Assembly: GCF_001641825.1 (NCBI RefSeq)
Contig: NZ_LRFH01000016.1
Location: 248,001 to 312,000, forward strand
Direction: 5' to 3'
Length of the DNA stretch: 64,000 nucleotides
Origin: Guyparkeria sp. WRN-7
Lineage (GTDB): Bacteria > Pseudomonadota > Gammaproteobacteria > Halothiobacillales > Halothiobacillaceae
The notes beneath the pieces are model-generated. The model searched no databases. It had not been told where the DNA came from and saw nothing but the letters and a program-made list of their open reading frames with translations. Position 1 is the stretch's first letter. The number at the start of each line of letters is the position of its first letter. The translations under genes and the position numbers were made by a program. This document shows positions 24,237 through 35,604 of this stretch, piece after piece.

Positions 24237-25544
24237 ATGAGTTTCAACTACGCGAGTTCCACTGCGGTCTGCTTCGCCACGCTGGGCCACGAGAAGCCCT
24301 GGTCGCTCGAGGCCTACCTCGAGGCCGGCGGCTACCAGGCCTGGAAGAAGATCCTCGAGGAGAAGACCGATCCGGCGCTGATCATCGAGGAGATCAAGAC
24401 CTCGAACCTGCGCGGTCGTGGCGGGGCGGGCTTCCCGACCGGCCTGAAGTGGTCGTTCATGCCGCGCAACGCCCCGGGGCAGAAGTACATCGTCTGCAAC
24501 TCGGACGAGTCCGAGCCGGGCACGTTCAAGGATCGCCAGATCCTGATGAACAACCCGCACGCGCTGGTCGAGGGCATGGCGATCGCCGGCTACGCGATCG
24601 GCGCGACCAAGGGCTACAACTACATGCGCGGCGAGTTCTCGGACCTGGTGTTCCAGCGCTTCGAGCAGGCCGTGAAAGAGGCCTACGAGTACGGCATGCT
24701 CGGCGAGAACGTCCAGGGGTCGGGTATCGACTTCGACCTGTGGGGGTCGCTGGGTGCGGGTGCCTACATCTGCGGCGAGGAAACGGCGTTGCTCGAATCG
24801 CTCGAGGGCAAGAAGGGCCAGCCGCGATTCAAGCCGCCGTTCCCGGCCAACTTTGGCCTCTACGGTCGCCCGACCACGGTCAACAACACCGAGACGCTGT
24901 CGTCCGTGCCGGCGATCATGCGCAACGGCGGCCAGTGGTTCGCCGATCTCGGCGTGCCGAACAGTGGTGGCGTGAAGATCTGGTCGGTCTCCGGCCACGT
25001 CAACAAGCCGGGCGTGTTCGAGATCCCGATGGGCACGCCGTTCGCGGATCTGCTGGAAATGGCCGGCGGCATGCGTGGCGGCAAGAAGTGCAAGGCCGTG
25101 ATCCCCGGCGGCACGTCGTCGCCGGTCATCCCGGGCGAGATCATGCTCGAGACCAACATGGACTACGACGCGATCGCCAAGGCCGGCACGTTCCTGGGTT
25201 CGGGCGGGCTGATCGTCATGGACGAGGACACCTGCATGGTCAAGGCGCTGCGGCGCGTGGCCCAGTTCTACTACAAGGAATCCTGCGGCCAGTGCACGCC
25301 GTGCCGTGAGGGCACCGGCTGGCTCTACCGCATGCTCAACCGCATCATCGACGGCAAGGGCACGTCGGAGGATCTCGACCGCCTCGACGACGTCGCCAGC
25401 AAGATCGAGGGACGCACGATCTGCGCCTTCGGCGATGCGGCGGCGACGCCGGTACGGAGCTTCATCAAGCATTTCCGTCCGGAATTCGAGTACTACATCA
25501 AGCACGGCCACAGCATGGTGGACCGCGCCTCCCAGGCGGCCTGA
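24237..25544 (+). CDS. nuoF: NADH-quinone oxidoreductase subunit F
   Basis: 435 residues; the NADH- and FMN-binding subunit. The glycine-rich [15 protein letters not shown] and [12 protein letters not shown] form the FMN/NADH site, and a C-terminal [4Fe-4S] (N3) site has the motif [15 protein letters not shown]. Electrons enter complex I here. Confidence 0.97.
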   Translation: MSFNYASSTAVCFATLGHEKPWSLEAYLEAGGYQAWKKILEEKTDPALIIEEIKTSNLRGRGGAGFPTGLKWSFMPRNAPGQKYIVCNSDESEPGTFKDRQILMNNPHALVEGMAIAGYAIGATKGYNYMRGEFSDLVFQRFEQAVKEAYEYGMLGENVQGSGIDFDLWGSLGAGAYICGEETALLESLEGKKGQPRFKPPFPANFGLYGRPTTVNNTETLSSVPAIMRNGGQWFADLGVPNSGGVKIWSVSGHVNKPGVFEIPMGTPFADLLEMAGGMRGGKKCKAVIPGGTSSPVIPGEIMLETNMDYDAIAKAGTFLGSGGLIVMDEDTCMVKALRRVAQFYYKESCGQCTPCREGTGWLYRMLNRIIDGKGTSEDLDRLDDVASKIEGRTICAFGDAAATPVRSFIKHFRPEFEYYIKHGHSMVDRASQAA

Positions 25545-25572
25545 ATCCGGCCGTGCGAGCAGGTTTCCCGGT

Positions 25573-27966
25573 ATGAGTGACGAGAAGATTACCTTTGAAG
25601 TCGACGGCATGACCCTCCAGGGCAGTCCTGGAGACATGCTGATCGAGGTGACCGACAAGGCGGGGATCAACATCCCGCGCTTCTGCTATCACCGCAAGCT
25701 CTCGATCGCGGCCAACTGCCGCATGTGCCTGGTGGAGGTCGAACGGGCACCCAAGCCGCTGCCGGCCTGCTCGACGCCGATCTCCGAGGGCATGAAGGTC
25801 TCCACGCGCAGCCCCAAGGCGATCAGCGCCCAGCGCTCGACCATGGAGTTCCTCCTGATCAACCACCCGCTCGACTGCCCGATCTGCGATCAGGGCGGCG
25901 AGTGCGAGCTGCAGGACGTGGCCATGGGCTACGGCGAGGGCGTCGGTCAGTACTCCGAGGCCAAGCGCGTGGTCAAGGACAAGGACATCGGCCCGCTGAT
26001 CGCGACCGACATGACCCGCTGCATCCACTGCACCCGCTGCGTGCGCTTCGGCGAGGAGATTGCCGGGCTCAAGGAGCTGGGCGCGACCGGTCGTTCCGAC
26101 CAGATGGAGATCGGCACCTACATCTCCAAGAGCGTGACCTCCGAGCTGTCGGGCAACGTCATCGACCTGTGCCCGGTGGGCGCGCTCACCGCCAAGCCGT
26201 CGCGCTATACCCATCGTCCGTGGGAGCTGGTGCAGCACAAGCACCTGTCCACGCACGATGCCTTCGGCTCAAACCTCTACGTGCACACCCGCGAAGGGCA
26301 GGTGATGCGCACCGTGCCGCGTGACAACGACGCGGTCAACGAGACCTGGATCGCCGACCGCGACCGTTTCGCCTACACCGGTCTGTTCACCGAGGACCGC
26401 CTGACCCGCCCGATGGTCAAGCGTGACGGCGAGTGGGTGCCCACGAGCTGGGAAGAAGCGCTCGAGGCCGCCGCTCAGGGCATCCAGGAAATCGTCAACC
26501 AGCAGGGCCCGTCGGCATTCGGCGCGCTGGTCTCGCCCAATGCCAGCCTCGAAGAGCAGTATCTGACTGCCCGTATCGTGCGCGGCATGGGCTCGAACAA
26601 CATCGATCATCGCCTGCGCCAGGTGGACTTCTCAGGCGATGCCGACGACCCGGTCATGCCGTGGCTGGGCATGGACATCCCGGCGATCGCCGAGCTCGAC
26701 GCCGGCCTGACCGTCGGCATGGCGGTTCGCGAAGAGGTGCCGCTGTTCGGTCATCGCCTGCGCCAGGCCGCGCTGACCAACGGCGCCAAGCTGACCCTGG
26801 TCCACCCGTTCGAGCAGGGCCTGACTTTCCCGGCGCGGCAGGTGGCCAGCCGCGTCGACGAAGGCGGCGAGCTGGGCACGCTCCTGGCCTTGGTCAAGGC
26901 CGCCGGTGGCGAGATCCCGAAGGCACTGGCCAACCACCCGGTGGCCAAGCTCGACGATGCCGAGACGATTGTCTCCGAGCTCAAGGACGGCGAGTCCGCC
27001 GCGATCTTCCTCGGCGCGGTCGCGCAGAACGCGCCGGAATTCGCCGCGATCCGTGCCGCTGCCACCGAGCTGGCCCGCCTGACCGGCGCTCAGCTGGGCA
27101 TCGTCTCGCAGGGCGGCAATGCCTCGGGCGCCTGGCTGGCCGGTGCGGTACCGCATCGAGGGGCGGGTGGTGCCGAGGCCGTCGGTCAGGGCCGCAACGC
27201 CGCTGAACTGTTGGCCGAGCCGTGCCCGGCCATGATCCTGCAGGGGATCGAGCCCGAGCATGATTCGGCTGCCGGTCGTGCCGCGCTCGAGGCCCTCGAG
27301 AAGGCAGAATGCGTGGTCGCCATGACCAGCTACGTCACGCCGGCCATGAAGCAGTACGCCGACGTGCTGCTGCCGATGGGCACCGCCGTCGAGACGGCCG
27401 GCACCTGGGTCAACGGCGAGGGTCGCTGGCAGTCGGTCAACGGCACCGTCCGCGCCCTGGGCGAATCGCGGCCGGCCTGGAAGATCCTGCGCGTGCTCGG
27501 CAACCTGCTGGATCTCAACGGCTTCGACTACATGGCGGCCACCGAAGTGCGCCGCGAACTGCAGACGCAGTGCCAGGAAGTGGCACTCGAGAACAAGACG
27601 GCCGGCCTGGACAAGGCCCGCTTCGAACTACCGGGTGACACGGCCGGGCAGGGCGGTTACCAGCGCATCGCCCCGGTGGCGATGTACGGCATCGACCCGG
27701 TCATCCGTCGTGCGTCCGCCCTGCAGGGCACGGAGAAGGCGGAGCTGCAGCGACACGTGCTGGTCAATCCGGCCGATGCCGAGCGCGAGGGCTGGGAAGA
27801 CGACATGACCGCGGCGATCGAACAGGACGGGGTGCGTATCGAGCTGCCGATCCGAATCGATTATCGCGTCACCCCGGGCAGCGTGGTCGTCTTCAGTGGC
27901 GCCCATGCCGGTGAGCTGGCGCCGCGCGCCGGCAAGGTCGAAATCAAGGTGGAGGTCGCCGCATGA
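25573..27966 (+). CDS. nuoG: NADH-quinone oxidoreductase subunit G
   Basis: 797 residues. The N-terminal ferredoxin-like domain (about 1-100) has [21 protein letters not shown] (N1b). The His-Cys cluster region [14 protein letters not shown] (N5) follows, then [10 protein letters not shown] (N4), and a long molybdopterin-oxidoreductase-like domain (about 220-690) that holds no molybdenum in this family. The start at 25573 is inferred from the protein N-terminus; the frame is open far upstream inside nuoF. It overlaps nuoH by four bases. Confidence 0.96.
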   Translation: MSDEKITFEVDGMTLQGSPGDMLIEVTDKAGINIPRFCYHRKLSIAANCRMCLVEVERAPKPLPACSTPISEGMKVSTRSPKAISAQRSTMEFLLINHPLDCPICDQGGECELQDVAMGYGEGVGQYSEAKRVVKDKDIGPLIATDMTRCIHCTRCVRFGEEIAGLKELGATGRSDQMEIGTYISKSVTSELSGNVIDLCPVGALTAKPSRYTHRPWELVQHKHLSTHDAFGSNLYVHTREGQVMRTVPRDNDAVNETWIADRDRFAYTGLFTEDRLTRPMVKRDGEWVPTSWEEALEAAAQGIQEIVNQQGPSAFGALVSPNASLEEQYLTARIVRGMGSNNIDHRLRQVDFSGDADDPVMPWLGMDIPAIAELDAGLTVGMAVREEVPLFGHRLRQAALTNGAKLTLVHPFEQGLTFPARQVASRVDEGGELGTLLALVKAAGGEIPKALANHPVAKLDDAETIVSELKDGESAAIFLGAVAQNAPEFAAIRAAATELARLTGAQLGIVSQGGNASGAWLAGAVPHRGAGGAEAVGQGRNAAELLAEPCPAMILQGIEPEHDSAAGRAALEALEKAECVVAMTSYVTPAMKQYADVLLPMGTAVETAGTWVNGEGRWQSVNGTVRALGESRPAWKILRVLGNLLDLNGFDYMAATEVRRELQTQCQEVALENKTAGLDKARFELPGDTAGQGGYQRIAPVAMYGIDPVIRRASALQGTEKAELQRHVLVNPADAEREGWEDDMTAAIEQDGVRIELPIRIDYRVTPGSVVVFSGAHAGELAPRAGKVEIKVEVAA

Positions 27967-29018
27967 TCACCGAATGGCTTTCCCCGGTCATCGGCTGGAT
28001 GTCGCCCGATTGGCAGTACTTCGTCGTGCACGTGCTGCTGACGCTGGTGATCATGATGCCGATCGTGGTGGCGGTCGCCTACCTGACGCTGGCCGAGCGC
28101 AAGGTCATCGGCTACATGCACGTGCGCATCGGCCCCAACCGGGTCGGCCCGCGCGGGCTGTTCCAGCCGTTCGCGGATGTCTTCAAGCTGATGTTCAAGG
28201 AAGTCATCACGCCGACGGTCGCGAACAAGTTCATCTTCTACCTCGCGCCGATCCTGATCCTGGTCGCGGCGCTGGTCGCTTGGGCGGTCATCCCGTTCGA
28301 TGACGGCTGGGTGCTGGCCGACATCAACGCCGGCCTGCTGTACGTGCTCGCGATCGGTGCGGCCGGTGTCTACGGCGTGATCCTCGCCGGCTGGGCGTCG
28401 AACTCCAAGTATGCGCTGCTTGGCGGCATGCGCTCGGCGGCACACAAGGTTGCCTACGAGCTGGCAATGGGCTTCGCGCTGGTCGGCGTGCTGATGGCAT
28501 CCGGCAGCCTCAACCTGTCCGAGATCGTCCGTGGCCAGGAAGGCAGCATCCTGCACTGGTACTGGTTGCCGCTGCTGCCGATGTTCGTCGTCTACTTCGT
28601 CTCCGGCGTGGCCGAGACCAACCGGGCGCCGTTCGACATCTCCGAGGGCGAGTCCGAGATCGTCGCCGGCTTCCACGTCGAGTACTCGGGCATGGCCTTC
28701 GCGCTGTTCATGCTGGCCGAGTACGCGAGCATGATCCTGATCTCGGCACTGGCGGCGGTAATGTTCCTCGGCGGCTGGCTGTCGCCGTTCCAGGGCACGT
28801 TCCTCGAGCCGGTGTTCGCCTTCGTGCCGGGCATCGTCTGGTTCCTGCTCAAGATCTCGTTCCTGCTGTTCGTGTTCATCTGGTTCCGCGCAACGTTCCC
28901 GCGTTTCCGCTACGACCAGATCATGCGACTGGGCTGGAAGGTATTCATCCCGGTGACGATCCTGTGGATCGCGGTGGAAGGCGTCTTCCACTATTACCAA
29001 GTCGGTCCGTGGTTCTAA
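27963..29018 (+). CDS. nuoH: NADH-quinone oxidoreductase subunit H
   Basis: 351 residues, about eight transmembrane helices. Family segments: [36 protein letters not shown] and [13 protein letters not shown]. It couples the quinone site to the proton-pumping membrane arm. ATGA overlap with nuoG. Confidence 0.97.
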   Translation: MITEWLSPVIGWMSPDWQYFVVHVLLTLVIMMPIVVAVAYLTLAERKVIGYMHVRIGPNRVGPRGLFQPFADVFKLMFKEVITPTVANKFIFYLAPILILVAALVAWAVIPFDDGWVLADINAGLLYVLAIGAAGVYGVILAGWASNSKYALLGGMRSAAHKVAYELAMGFALVGVLMASGSLNLSEIVRGQEGSILHWYWLPLLPMFVVYFVSGVAETNRAPFDISEGESEIVAGFHVEYSGMAFALFMLAEYASMILISALAAVMFLGGWLSPFQGTFLEPVFAFVPGIVWFLLKISFLLFVFIWFRATFPRFRYDQIMRLGWKVFIPVTILWIAVEGVFHYYQVGPWF

Positions 29019-29030
29019 GGGGGCGATGCA

Positions 29031-29519
29031 ATGAACGCCATCAAGCATTTCTTCAAGACCTGGTTCCTGTGGGAACTGTTTCTCGGCATGTCGGTGACCG
29101 GCAAGTACTTCTTCGGTCACAAATACACCGTGCAGTACCCGGAGGAGAAGACACCACAGTCACCCCGTTTCCGTGGTCTGCACGCCCTGCGTCGTTACGC
29201 TAACGGCGAGGAGCGCTGCATTGCCTGCAAGCTCTGCGAAGCGGTATGCCCTGCACTGGCGATCACGATCGAGTCCGAGCAGCGTGACGACGGCACCCGT
29301 CGTACCACGCGTTACGACATCGACCTGTTCAAGTGCATCTACTGTGGCTTCTGTGAGGAGGCCTGCCCGGTCGATTCCATCGTTGAGACAAGGGTTTACG
29401 AGTACCACTTCGAGAATCGTGGCGAGAACATCATGACCAAGGACAAGCTCCTCGAGATTGGTGACCGCCTGGAATCGCAGATCGCGGCCGATCGCCTGGC
29501 GGATGCCGCGTACCGCTAA
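29031..29519 (+). CDS. nuoI: NADH-quinone oxidoreductase subunit I
   Basis: 162 residues with two [4Fe-4S] motifs, [12 protein letters not shown] and [12 protein letters not shown] (clusters N6a, N6b), in a peripheral subunit with an N-terminal amphipathic anchor. It relays electrons to N2. It is followed by the only sizeable gap in the nuo operon. Confidence 0.97.
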   Translation: MNAIKHFFKTWFLWELFLGMSVTGKYFFGHKYTVQYPEEKTPQSPRFRGLHALRRYANGEERCIACKLCEAVCPALAITIESEQRDDGTRRTTRYDIDLFKCIYCGFCEEACPVDSIVETRVYEYHFENRGENIMTKDKLLEIGDRLESQIAADRLADAAYR

Positions 29520-29526
29520 GCATCGA

Positions 29527-29566
29527 AGGCCCGGGCGTGGTAACGTCTCGCCCGCGCTCGCGGCCT
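29527..29566. repeat. Composite hairpin in the nuoI-nuoJ gap
   Basis: Outer arms AGGCC (29527-29531) and GGCCT (29562-29566) enclose CGGGCG (29532-29537) and CGCCCG (29549-29554). The 118-base nuoI-nuoJ gap holds no recognisable gene. The structure could act as an mRNA processing or decay boundary; no T run follows it. Confidence 0.4.
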
Positions 29567-29637
29567 AACGGACAACGAACGAAATAACGGTCAACCGGCT
29601 TTGGGGCGGTCAGCCCGCTCCCAGCAGAAGGATAGTC

Positions 29638-30294
29638 ATGTCGCTCTATCAGATCCTTTTCTACGTATTTGCCTCGGTGGCGGTGATTGCCGCCATCCGG
29701 GTGGTGACGGTCAGGAACCCGGTGCATGCCGCGCTGTTCCTGGTGCTGACATTCTTCTCCACCGCACTCGTCTGGGTGCTGATGGAAGCCGAGTTCCTAG
29801 GCATCGTGCTGCTGCTGGTCTACGTCGGTGCCGTGATGGTGCTGTTCCTGTTCGTGGTGATGATGCTCGACGTCAATATCGCGCCGTTGCGCGAGGGCTT
29901 CATCAAGAACCTGCCCGTGGGCGTGTTCGTCGCACTGGTGATGATCGTCGAGCTGGCCCTGATCCTGGGCCCGGCGAGTTTCGGTCTCGACATCTACCCG
30001 GCGCCCGAGGCGGCCCCGGCGGGTACGGGCAACACGCTCGCGATCGGCCAGGTGCTCTACACCAAGTTCGTCTATCCGTTCGAGATCGCCGCGTTCATCC
30101 TGCTGGTGGCGATCGTCGCGGCCATCGCGCTGGCCCATCGCCGTCGTCCGGGCGTGCACTACCAGGACATCGACGCGCAGGTTCGGGTCCGCGCCGAAGA
30201 CCGTGTCCGTATCGCCGAACTGGATGCCGACAAGACCCGCCGCGGCGACCTGTCCGGCGAGACTTCCGCCCAACAGGATAAGGAAACGTCATGA
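29638..30294 (+). CDS. nuoJ: NADH-quinone oxidoreductase subunit J
   Basis: 218 residues, five transmembrane helices, with the conserved [21 protein letters not shown] around helix 3, which holds the pi-bulge important for coupling. The C-terminal ~50 residues are a charged cytoplasmic tail. AGAAGG precedes the ATG. Overlaps nuoK by four bases. Confidence 0.95.
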   Translation: MSLYQILFYVFASVAVIAAIRVVTVRNPVHAALFLVLTFFSTALVWVLMEAEFLGIVLLLVYVGAVMVLFLFVVMMLDVNIAPLREGFIKNLPVGVFVALVMIVELALILGPASFGLDIYPAPEAAPAGTGNTLAIGQVLYTKFVYPFEIAAFILLVAIVAAIALAHRRRPGVHYQDIDAQVRVRAEDRVRIAELDADKTRRGDLSGETSAQQDKETS

Positions 30295-30596
30295 TCAGCC
30301 TGTCCGAATTCCTGATCTTCGGCGGCCTGCTGTTCTCGATCAGCGTCGCCGGCATCTTCCTCAACCGCAAGAACGTGCTCGTGTTGCTGATGGCGATCGA
30401 GCTGATGCTTCTGGCGGTGAACGTGAACTTCGTGGCGTTCTCGCATTTCTCCGGCGACATCGATGGCCAGGCGTTCGTCTTCTTCGTCCTGACCGTGGCC
30501 GCGGCCGAAGCGGCCATCGGCCTGGCGATCCTGGTGACGCTGTTCCGCAACCGGCGCACGATCAACGTCGAAGACCTGACCGAGATGAAGGGCTGA
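30291..30596 (+). CDS. nuoK: NADH-quinone oxidoreductase subunit K
   Basis: 101 residues, three transmembrane helices, with the conserved membrane Glu residues in [16 protein letters not shown] and [12 protein letters not shown] that form part of the proton path. Mrp/MnhC-like subunit of complex I. Confidence 0.96.
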   Translation: MISLSEFLIFGGLLFSISVAGIFLNRKNVLVLLMAIELMLLAVNVNFVAFSHFSGDIDGQAFVFFVLTVAAAEAAIGLAILVTLFRNRRTINVEDLTEMKG

Positions 30597-30600
30597 TTCA

Positions 30601-32562
30601 ATGGAAAAGGTTTATCTTGCCGTCGTACTTGCCCCGCTGATCGCCTCGATCATCGCGGGCCTGTTCGGACGACAGATCGGTCGGTCCGGCGCCCACTGGG
30701 TAACCATCATCGGCGTGGCGATCGCGCTGGCCGCGTCCGCTTACGCGTTCTACATGCACGTCTTCGGTGGTCTGCCCACCTTCGACGGGGCGGTATACAC
30801 CTGGATCGCCTCGGACATGTTCACCTTCGAGATCGGGTTCTTGATCGACCATCTCACGGTGATGATGATGGTGGTGGTCACCGCCGTCTCGTTGATGGTG
30901 CACATCTACACCATCGGCTACATGCACGACGACCCGGGCTACCAGCGCTTCTTCAGCTACATCTCGCTGTTCACCTTCTCCATGCTGATGCTGGTGATGT
31001 CGAACAACCTGCTGCAGCTGTTCTTCGGCTGGGAAGCGGTGGGCCTGGTCTCCTACCTGCTGATCGGCTTCTGGTACAAGCGCGAGTCGGCGATCTTCGC
31101 CAACCTCAAGGCATTCCTGGTCAACCGCGTCGGCGACTTCGGCTTCCTGCTGGGCATCGCCGCGATCCTGATGTACGCCGACACGCTGGACTACGCCACC
31201 TTCTTCGAGCGTCTGCCGGAACTGGCCGACATCAAGGTCGAGTACTGGCCGGGCGTGGAGTGGTCGCTGGTCACGGTGATCTCGATCCTGCTGTTCATCG
31301 GCGCGATGGGTAAATCGGCGCAGGTGCCGCTGCACGTGTGGCTGCCGGATTCGATGGAAGGTCCGACACCGATCTCCGCGCTGATCCACGCGGCCACCAT
31401 GGTGACCGCCGGCATCTTCATGGTCGCCCGTTTCTCGCCGCTGTTCGAGCTGTCGGACGCCGCCCTGTCGTTCATCCTGGTCATCGGTGCGATCACCGCG
31501 CTGTCGATGGGTCTGCTGGGCATCGTGCAGAACGACATCAAGCGCGTGATTGCCTACTCGACGCTCTCGCAGCTGGGCTACATGACTGTCGCATTGGGCG
31601 TGTCCGCCTACAGCCCGGCGCTGTTCCACCTGATGACGCACGCCTTCTTCAAGGCGCTGCTGTTCCTGGCGGCCGGCTCGGTGATCATCGCGATGCACCA
31701 CGAGCAGGACATCCGCAAGATGGGCGGTCTGGCGAAGAAGATGCCGATCACGTTCATCACCTTCCTGATCGGGGCATTGGCGTTGATCGGCTTCCCGGGC
31801 ACGGCCGGCTTCTATTCCAAGGAATCGATCATCTATGCCGTGGAGGCCTCGACCCTGCCGGGCGCGACGTTCGCCTACTGGGCGGTGTTCGCCGGCGTGT
31901 TCGTGACCGCGTTCTACACCTTCCGCATGTTCTTCCTGGTGTTCTTCGGTGAACCGCGCATGAGCCAGAAGGAGTACGACCACGTCAAGGAGACGCCGAA
32001 GGTGGTCACGGTGCCGCTGATGCTGCTGGCCGTGCCGTCGCTGATTATCGGCTTCCTCGTGATCGAGCCGATGCTCTACGGCGGGTACTTCGATGACTCG
32101 CTGCGCGTACTGGCGACCCACGGGGCGATGGCGAGCCTCGAGGCCAAGTTCCACGGTGCCTGGGCGATGTTCACCCACGGCTGGGTCACCTCGGTCGTCT
32201 GGATGGCCCTGGCCGGTGTGGCGCTCGCGGCGATCATGTATCTCGCGATGCCGAAGGTGCTTCCGCAGCTGTTCGCCCGTGTGTTCGCGTGGCCCAAGCG
32301 GGTCATGGAAGAGGGCTACGGCTTCGACGGCTTCAACAATGCCGTGATCGCCGGTGGCTCGCGCCTGCTGGGCCGTGGTCTGTGGCAGGTCGGTGACGTG
32401 CGCGCCATCGACGGGCTCGTGGTCAACGGCTCGGCTGCCGTGGTCGGGTATCTGGCCCGCACCTGGCGCCTGATCCAGACCGGTTACCTCTATCACTACG
32501 CGTTCGTCATGATCCTCGGCCTGATCGGCCTGCTGACCTGGATCGTGTTCGTCGGCGCGTAA
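30601..32562 (+). CDS. nuoL: NADH-quinone oxidoreductase subunit L
   Basis: 653 residues, antiporter-like subunit at the distal end of the membrane arm. Conserved: FFGWEAVGLVSYLLIGFWY, HVWLPDSMEGPTPISALIHAATMV and AYSTLSQLGYM. The C-terminal part carries the long lateral helix and a final membrane anchor. Confidence 0.97.
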   Translation: MEKVYLAVVLAPLIASIIAGLFGRQIGRSGAHWVTIIGVAIALAASAYAFYMHVFGGLPTFDGAVYTWIASDMFTFEIGFLIDHLTVMMMVVVTAVSLMVHIYTIGYMHDDPGYQRFFSYISLFTFSMLMLVMSNNLLQLFFGWEAVGLVSYLLIGFWYKRESAIFANLKAFLVNRVGDFGFLLGIAAILMYADTLDYATFFERLPELADIKVEYWPGVEWSLVTVISILLFIGAMGKSAQVPLHVWLPDSMEGPTPISALIHAATMVTAGIFMVARFSPLFELSDAALSFILVIGAITALSMGLLGIVQNDIKRVIAYSTLSQLGYMTVALGVSAYSPALFHLMTHAFFKALLFLAAGSVIIAMHHEQDIRKMGGLAKKMPITFITFLIGALALIGFPGTAGFYSKESIIYAVEASTLPGATFAYWAVFAGVFVTAFYTFRMFFLVFFGEPRMSQKEYDHVKETPKVVTVPLMLLAVPSLIIGFLVIEPMLYGGYFDDSLRVLATHGAMASLEAKFHGAWAMFTHGWVTSVVWMALAGVALAAIMYLAMPKVLPQLFARVFAWPKRVMEEGYGFDGFNNAVIAGGSRLLGRGLWQVGDVRAIDGLVVNGSAAVVGYLARTWRLIQTGYLYHYAFVMILGLIGLLTWIVFVGA

Positions 32563-32597
32563 CACCCCATAGATAACAAGCGAAGGATAACGGTTCG

Positions 32598-34118
32598 ATG
32601 CTGACCTCCTGGCCGATACTGAGCCTGCTCGTCTGGTTGCCGATCGCGGCAGGCCTTGCCGTGATGCTGTTCGGCGAGCGGCGTGCGAATTCCGCCCGCT
32701 GGTTCGCCCTGATCGTGTCCGTGGCGGTCTTCGTGATCAGCCTGGGCCTGATCGTGGGCTTCAACACCCAGACCGCCGCGATGCAGTTCGTCGAGCACGT
32801 GCCCTGGATCCCGGCGTTCGGCATCAACTACGCGCTGGGTATCGACGGCATCTCGATGCCGCTGATCGTGCTGACGACCTTCACCACCATCCTGGTGGTG
32901 GTCGCGGCCTGGGAAGTGATCAAGGACAAGGCGCACCAGTACCTGGCCGCCTTCCTGATCATGGAAGGGATGATGAACGGCACCTTCGCCGCGATGGATG
33001 CCATCGTCTTCTACTTCTTCTTCGAAGGCATGCTGATCCCGATGTTCATCATCATCGGTATCTGGGGTGGTCCGCGTCGGGTGTACGCGACGATCAAGTT
33101 CTTCCTGTACACCTTCCTCGGCTCGGTGTTCATGCTGGTCGCGCTGATCTACATGTACTTCCAGTCGGGCAGCTTCGCGATCCCGGTGCTGCACGACCTG
33201 CCGCTGACGCTGACCGAGCAGATCCTGATCTTCCTGGCGTTCCTGATCGCCTTCGCGGTCAAGATCCCGATGTGGCCGGTGCATACCTGGCTGCCTGACG
33301 CCCACGTCGAGGCGCCCACCGGCGGCTCGGTGATCCTGGCGGCGATCATGCTGAAGATCGGTGGCTACGGGTTCCTGCGTTTCTCGTTGCCGATGACGCC
33401 GGACGCCGCCGCCGAGCTCGACTGGCTGATGATCCTGCTGTCACTGGTGGCGATCGTCTACATCGGCTTCGTCGCCATGGTCCAGTCGGACATGAAGAAG
33501 CTGGTCGCCTACTCGTCGATCTCGCACATGGGCTTCGTCACGCTCGGCATGTTCGTGATCTTCATGATCGTGTCCAACCCGGCCAATACCTCGGCGAGCG
33601 GCGTGACCCTGGCGCTGGAAGGCGCGATGGTGCAGATGATCTCGCACGGCCTGATCTCCGCGGCGATGTTCCTCTCGATCGGCGTGCTCTACGACCGGCT
33701 GCACAGCCGCGAGATCTCGGCCTATGGCGGCGTGGTCAACACCATGCCCTGGTTCGGTGCGCTGGTCGTCGTGTTCGCCATGGCCAACGTCGGCCTGCCG
33801 GGCACCTCGGGCTTCGTTGGGGAATTCATGGTCATCCTCGCCTCGTTCAAGGCCAGCTTCTGGATCGCGCTGATCGCGGCGCTGACGCTGATCATCGGTG
33901 CGGCCTACACGCTGTGGATGGTCAAGCGCGTGATCTTCGGCGAGGTGAAGAACGAGGGCGTCAAGACGCTCGACGACCTCAACTTCCGCGAGGCCTGGGT
34001 GCTGGGCGTGCTCGCCTTCCTGATCGTCCTGATCGGCGTCTGGCCGAACCCGCTGGTCGAGGTCATGCACGCCTCGATCGAGAACCTGGCGCAACAGGCG
34101 CTGACCACCAAGTTGTAA
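32598..34118 (+). CDS. nuoM: NADH-quinone oxidoreductase subunit M
   Basis: 506 residues, antiporter-like proton-pumping subunit. Conserved: YFFFEGMLIPMFIIIGIWGG (key membrane Glu), PVHTWLPDAHVEAPTGGSV and AYSSISHMGFV. It begins 35 bases after nuoL with AAGGA upstream. Confidence 0.97.
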   Translation: MLTSWPILSLLVWLPIAAGLAVMLFGERRANSARWFALIVSVAVFVISLGLIVGFNTQTAAMQFVEHVPWIPAFGINYALGIDGISMPLIVLTTFTTILVVVAAWEVIKDKAHQYLAAFLIMEGMMNGTFAAMDAIVFYFFFEGMLIPMFIIIGIWGGPRRVYATIKFFLYTFLGSVFMLVALIYMYFQSGSFAIPVLHDLPLTLTEQILIFLAFLIAFAVKIPMWPVHTWLPDAHVEAPTGGSVILAAIMLKIGGYGFLRFSLPMTPDAAAELDWLMILLSLVAIVYIGFVAMVQSDMKKLVAYSSISHMGFVTLGMFVIFMIVSNPANTSASGVTLALEGAMVQMISHGLISAAMFLSIGVLYDRLHSREISAYGGVVNTMPWFGALVVVFAMANVGLPGTSGFVGEFMVILASFKASFWIALIAALTLIIGAAYTLWMVKRVIFGEVKNEGVKTLDDLNFREAWVLGVLAFLIVLIGVWPNPLVEVMHASIENLAQQALTTKL

Positions 34119-34128
34119 GACGTTCCCT

Positions 34129-35565
34129 ATGACACTCGCCTCACTGAACCTGCAACCGGTCCTGCCCGAAATCGTCCTCGCGGCGATGGCCTGCCTGATC
34201 CTGCTCGTCGACCCGTTCATGCCGAAACGCGGTCCGTCGGTCAGCTATGCGCTGTCGCTGCTGACGCTGGTCGCCCTGTTCGTCATCACGCTGCTGCAGA
34301 TGGACGACAGCGTGCGCATGAGCTTTGGCGGCATGGTGGTCAACGATCCCATGGCCGACGTGATGAAGCTCGTCATCTACGCGCTGGTCGCTGCGGTGCT
34401 CGTGATGTCACGCACCTATCTGCGCCAGCGCGGCATCGACAAGGGCGAGTACTACATGCTCGGCCTGTTCGGCGTGCTGGGGATGATGATCACCATCTCG
34501 TCGAACCACCTCCTGCTGCTTTACCTCGGCCTCGAACTGCTGTCGTTGGCGATGTATGCGATGACCGCGTTCAAGCGGGACGATGGCCGCGCCTCGGAAG
34601 CGGCGATGAAGTACTTCGTCCTCGGCGCGCTGGCCTCGGGGATCCTCCTGTACGGCATGTCGCTGCTCTACGGCGTCACCGGTGACCTGACCCTGACCGC
34701 GATCGCGGACAGCGTGGCCGGCGGCGAGGACTCCCTGGCGCTCAAGGCGGCCGTGGTGCTGATCGTGGTCGGTGCGGTGTTCAAGATGGGTATCGCCCCG
34801 TTCCACATGTGGCTGCCGGACGTCTACGAGGGCGCACCGACGGCCGTGACCCTGTATCTGGCCGCTGCGCCCAAGATCGCGGCGCTCGCCCTGGTCATGC
34901 GTCTGCTGGTCGACGGCATGGGCCCGCTGTTCTCCGACTGGCAGCCGATGCTGATCGTGGTGGCGATGCTGTCGATGGCGATCGGCAACGTGGTCGCGAT
35001 CGCACAGACGAGCTTCAAGCGGATGCTTACCTACTCGACCATCGGTCATGTCGGCTTCATCCTGCTGGGCGTGCTGGCCGGCACGAACGAGGGTTATGCC
35101 GCGGCGCTGTTCTACACCATCGCCTACGCGGTGATGACCATCGGCGGTTTCGGCATCATCCTGCTGCTTGCCCGCCAGGGATTCGAGGCCGAGAGCCTCG
35201 AGGATCTCAAGGGCCTGAACGACCGCAGCCCGGTGATGGCGTTCGTCTTCCTGCTGCTGATGTTCTCGATGGCCGGCATCCCGTTCACCTTCGGTTTCTG
35301 GGCGAAGCTCGCCGTACTGCAGTCGATCGTGGGTATCGGCCTGTGGTGGCTGGCCATCTTCGCGGTGGTCACGGCGGTCATCGGCGCGTTCTACTACCTC
35401 CGCGCGGTCAAGATGGTCTACTTCGACCAGCCGACTGACACCAGTCCCATCCAGGCGGATGCCAACGTGCGTGGCGTACTGGCCCTGAGTGGGGCGTCCA
35501 TGCTGATCTTCGGCCTGTATCCTACCGGCCTGACCGCACTCACTGCCGGTGCCTTCGGCCTGTAA
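34129..35565 (+). CDS. nuoN: NADH-quinone oxidoreductase subunit N
   Basis: 478 residues, antiporter-like subunit. Conserved: LLLYLGLELLSLAMYAM, FHMWLPDVYEGAPTAVTLYL and LTYSTIGHVGFILLG. Last core gene of the complex I operon. Confidence 0.97.
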   Translation: MTLASLNLQPVLPEIVLAAMACLILLVDPFMPKRGPSVSYALSLLTLVALFVITLLQMDDSVRMSFGGMVVNDPMADVMKLVIYALVAAVLVMSRTYLRQRGIDKGEYYMLGLFGVLGMMITISSNHLLLLYLGLELLSLAMYAMTAFKRDDGRASEAAMKYFVLGALASGILLYGMSLLYGVTGDLTLTAIADSVAGGEDSLALKAAVVLIVVGAVFKMGIAPFHMWLPDVYEGAPTAVTLYLAAAPKIAALALVMRLLVDGMGPLFSDWQPMLIVVAMLSMAIGNVVAIAQTSFKRMLTYSTIGHVGFILLGVLAGTNEGYAAALFYTIAYAVMTIGGFGIILLLARQGFEAESLEDLKGLNDRSPVMAFVFLLLMFSMAGIPFTFGFWAKLAVLQSIVGIGLWWLAIFAVVTAVIGAFYYLRAVKMVYFDQPTDTSPIQADANVRGVLALSGASMLIFGLYPTGLTALTAGAFGL

Positions 35566-35604
35566 ACCGGGCGCGGGCAACCGGCTCAAGCCAATGAGGT
35601 TCCC

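Noticed and set aside
25306-25572. Extended N-terminus of nuoG reaching back into nuoF
   Set aside because: The extra residues come from another frame of nuoF and have no similarity to NuoG; the ferredoxin domain starts at the ATG at 25573.
30598-32565. A 655-codon minus-strand frame opposite nuoL
   Set aside because: It mirrors nuoL exactly and is made of His/Asp/Arg/Gln-rich low-complexity sequence, typical of antisense of a hydrophobic gene.
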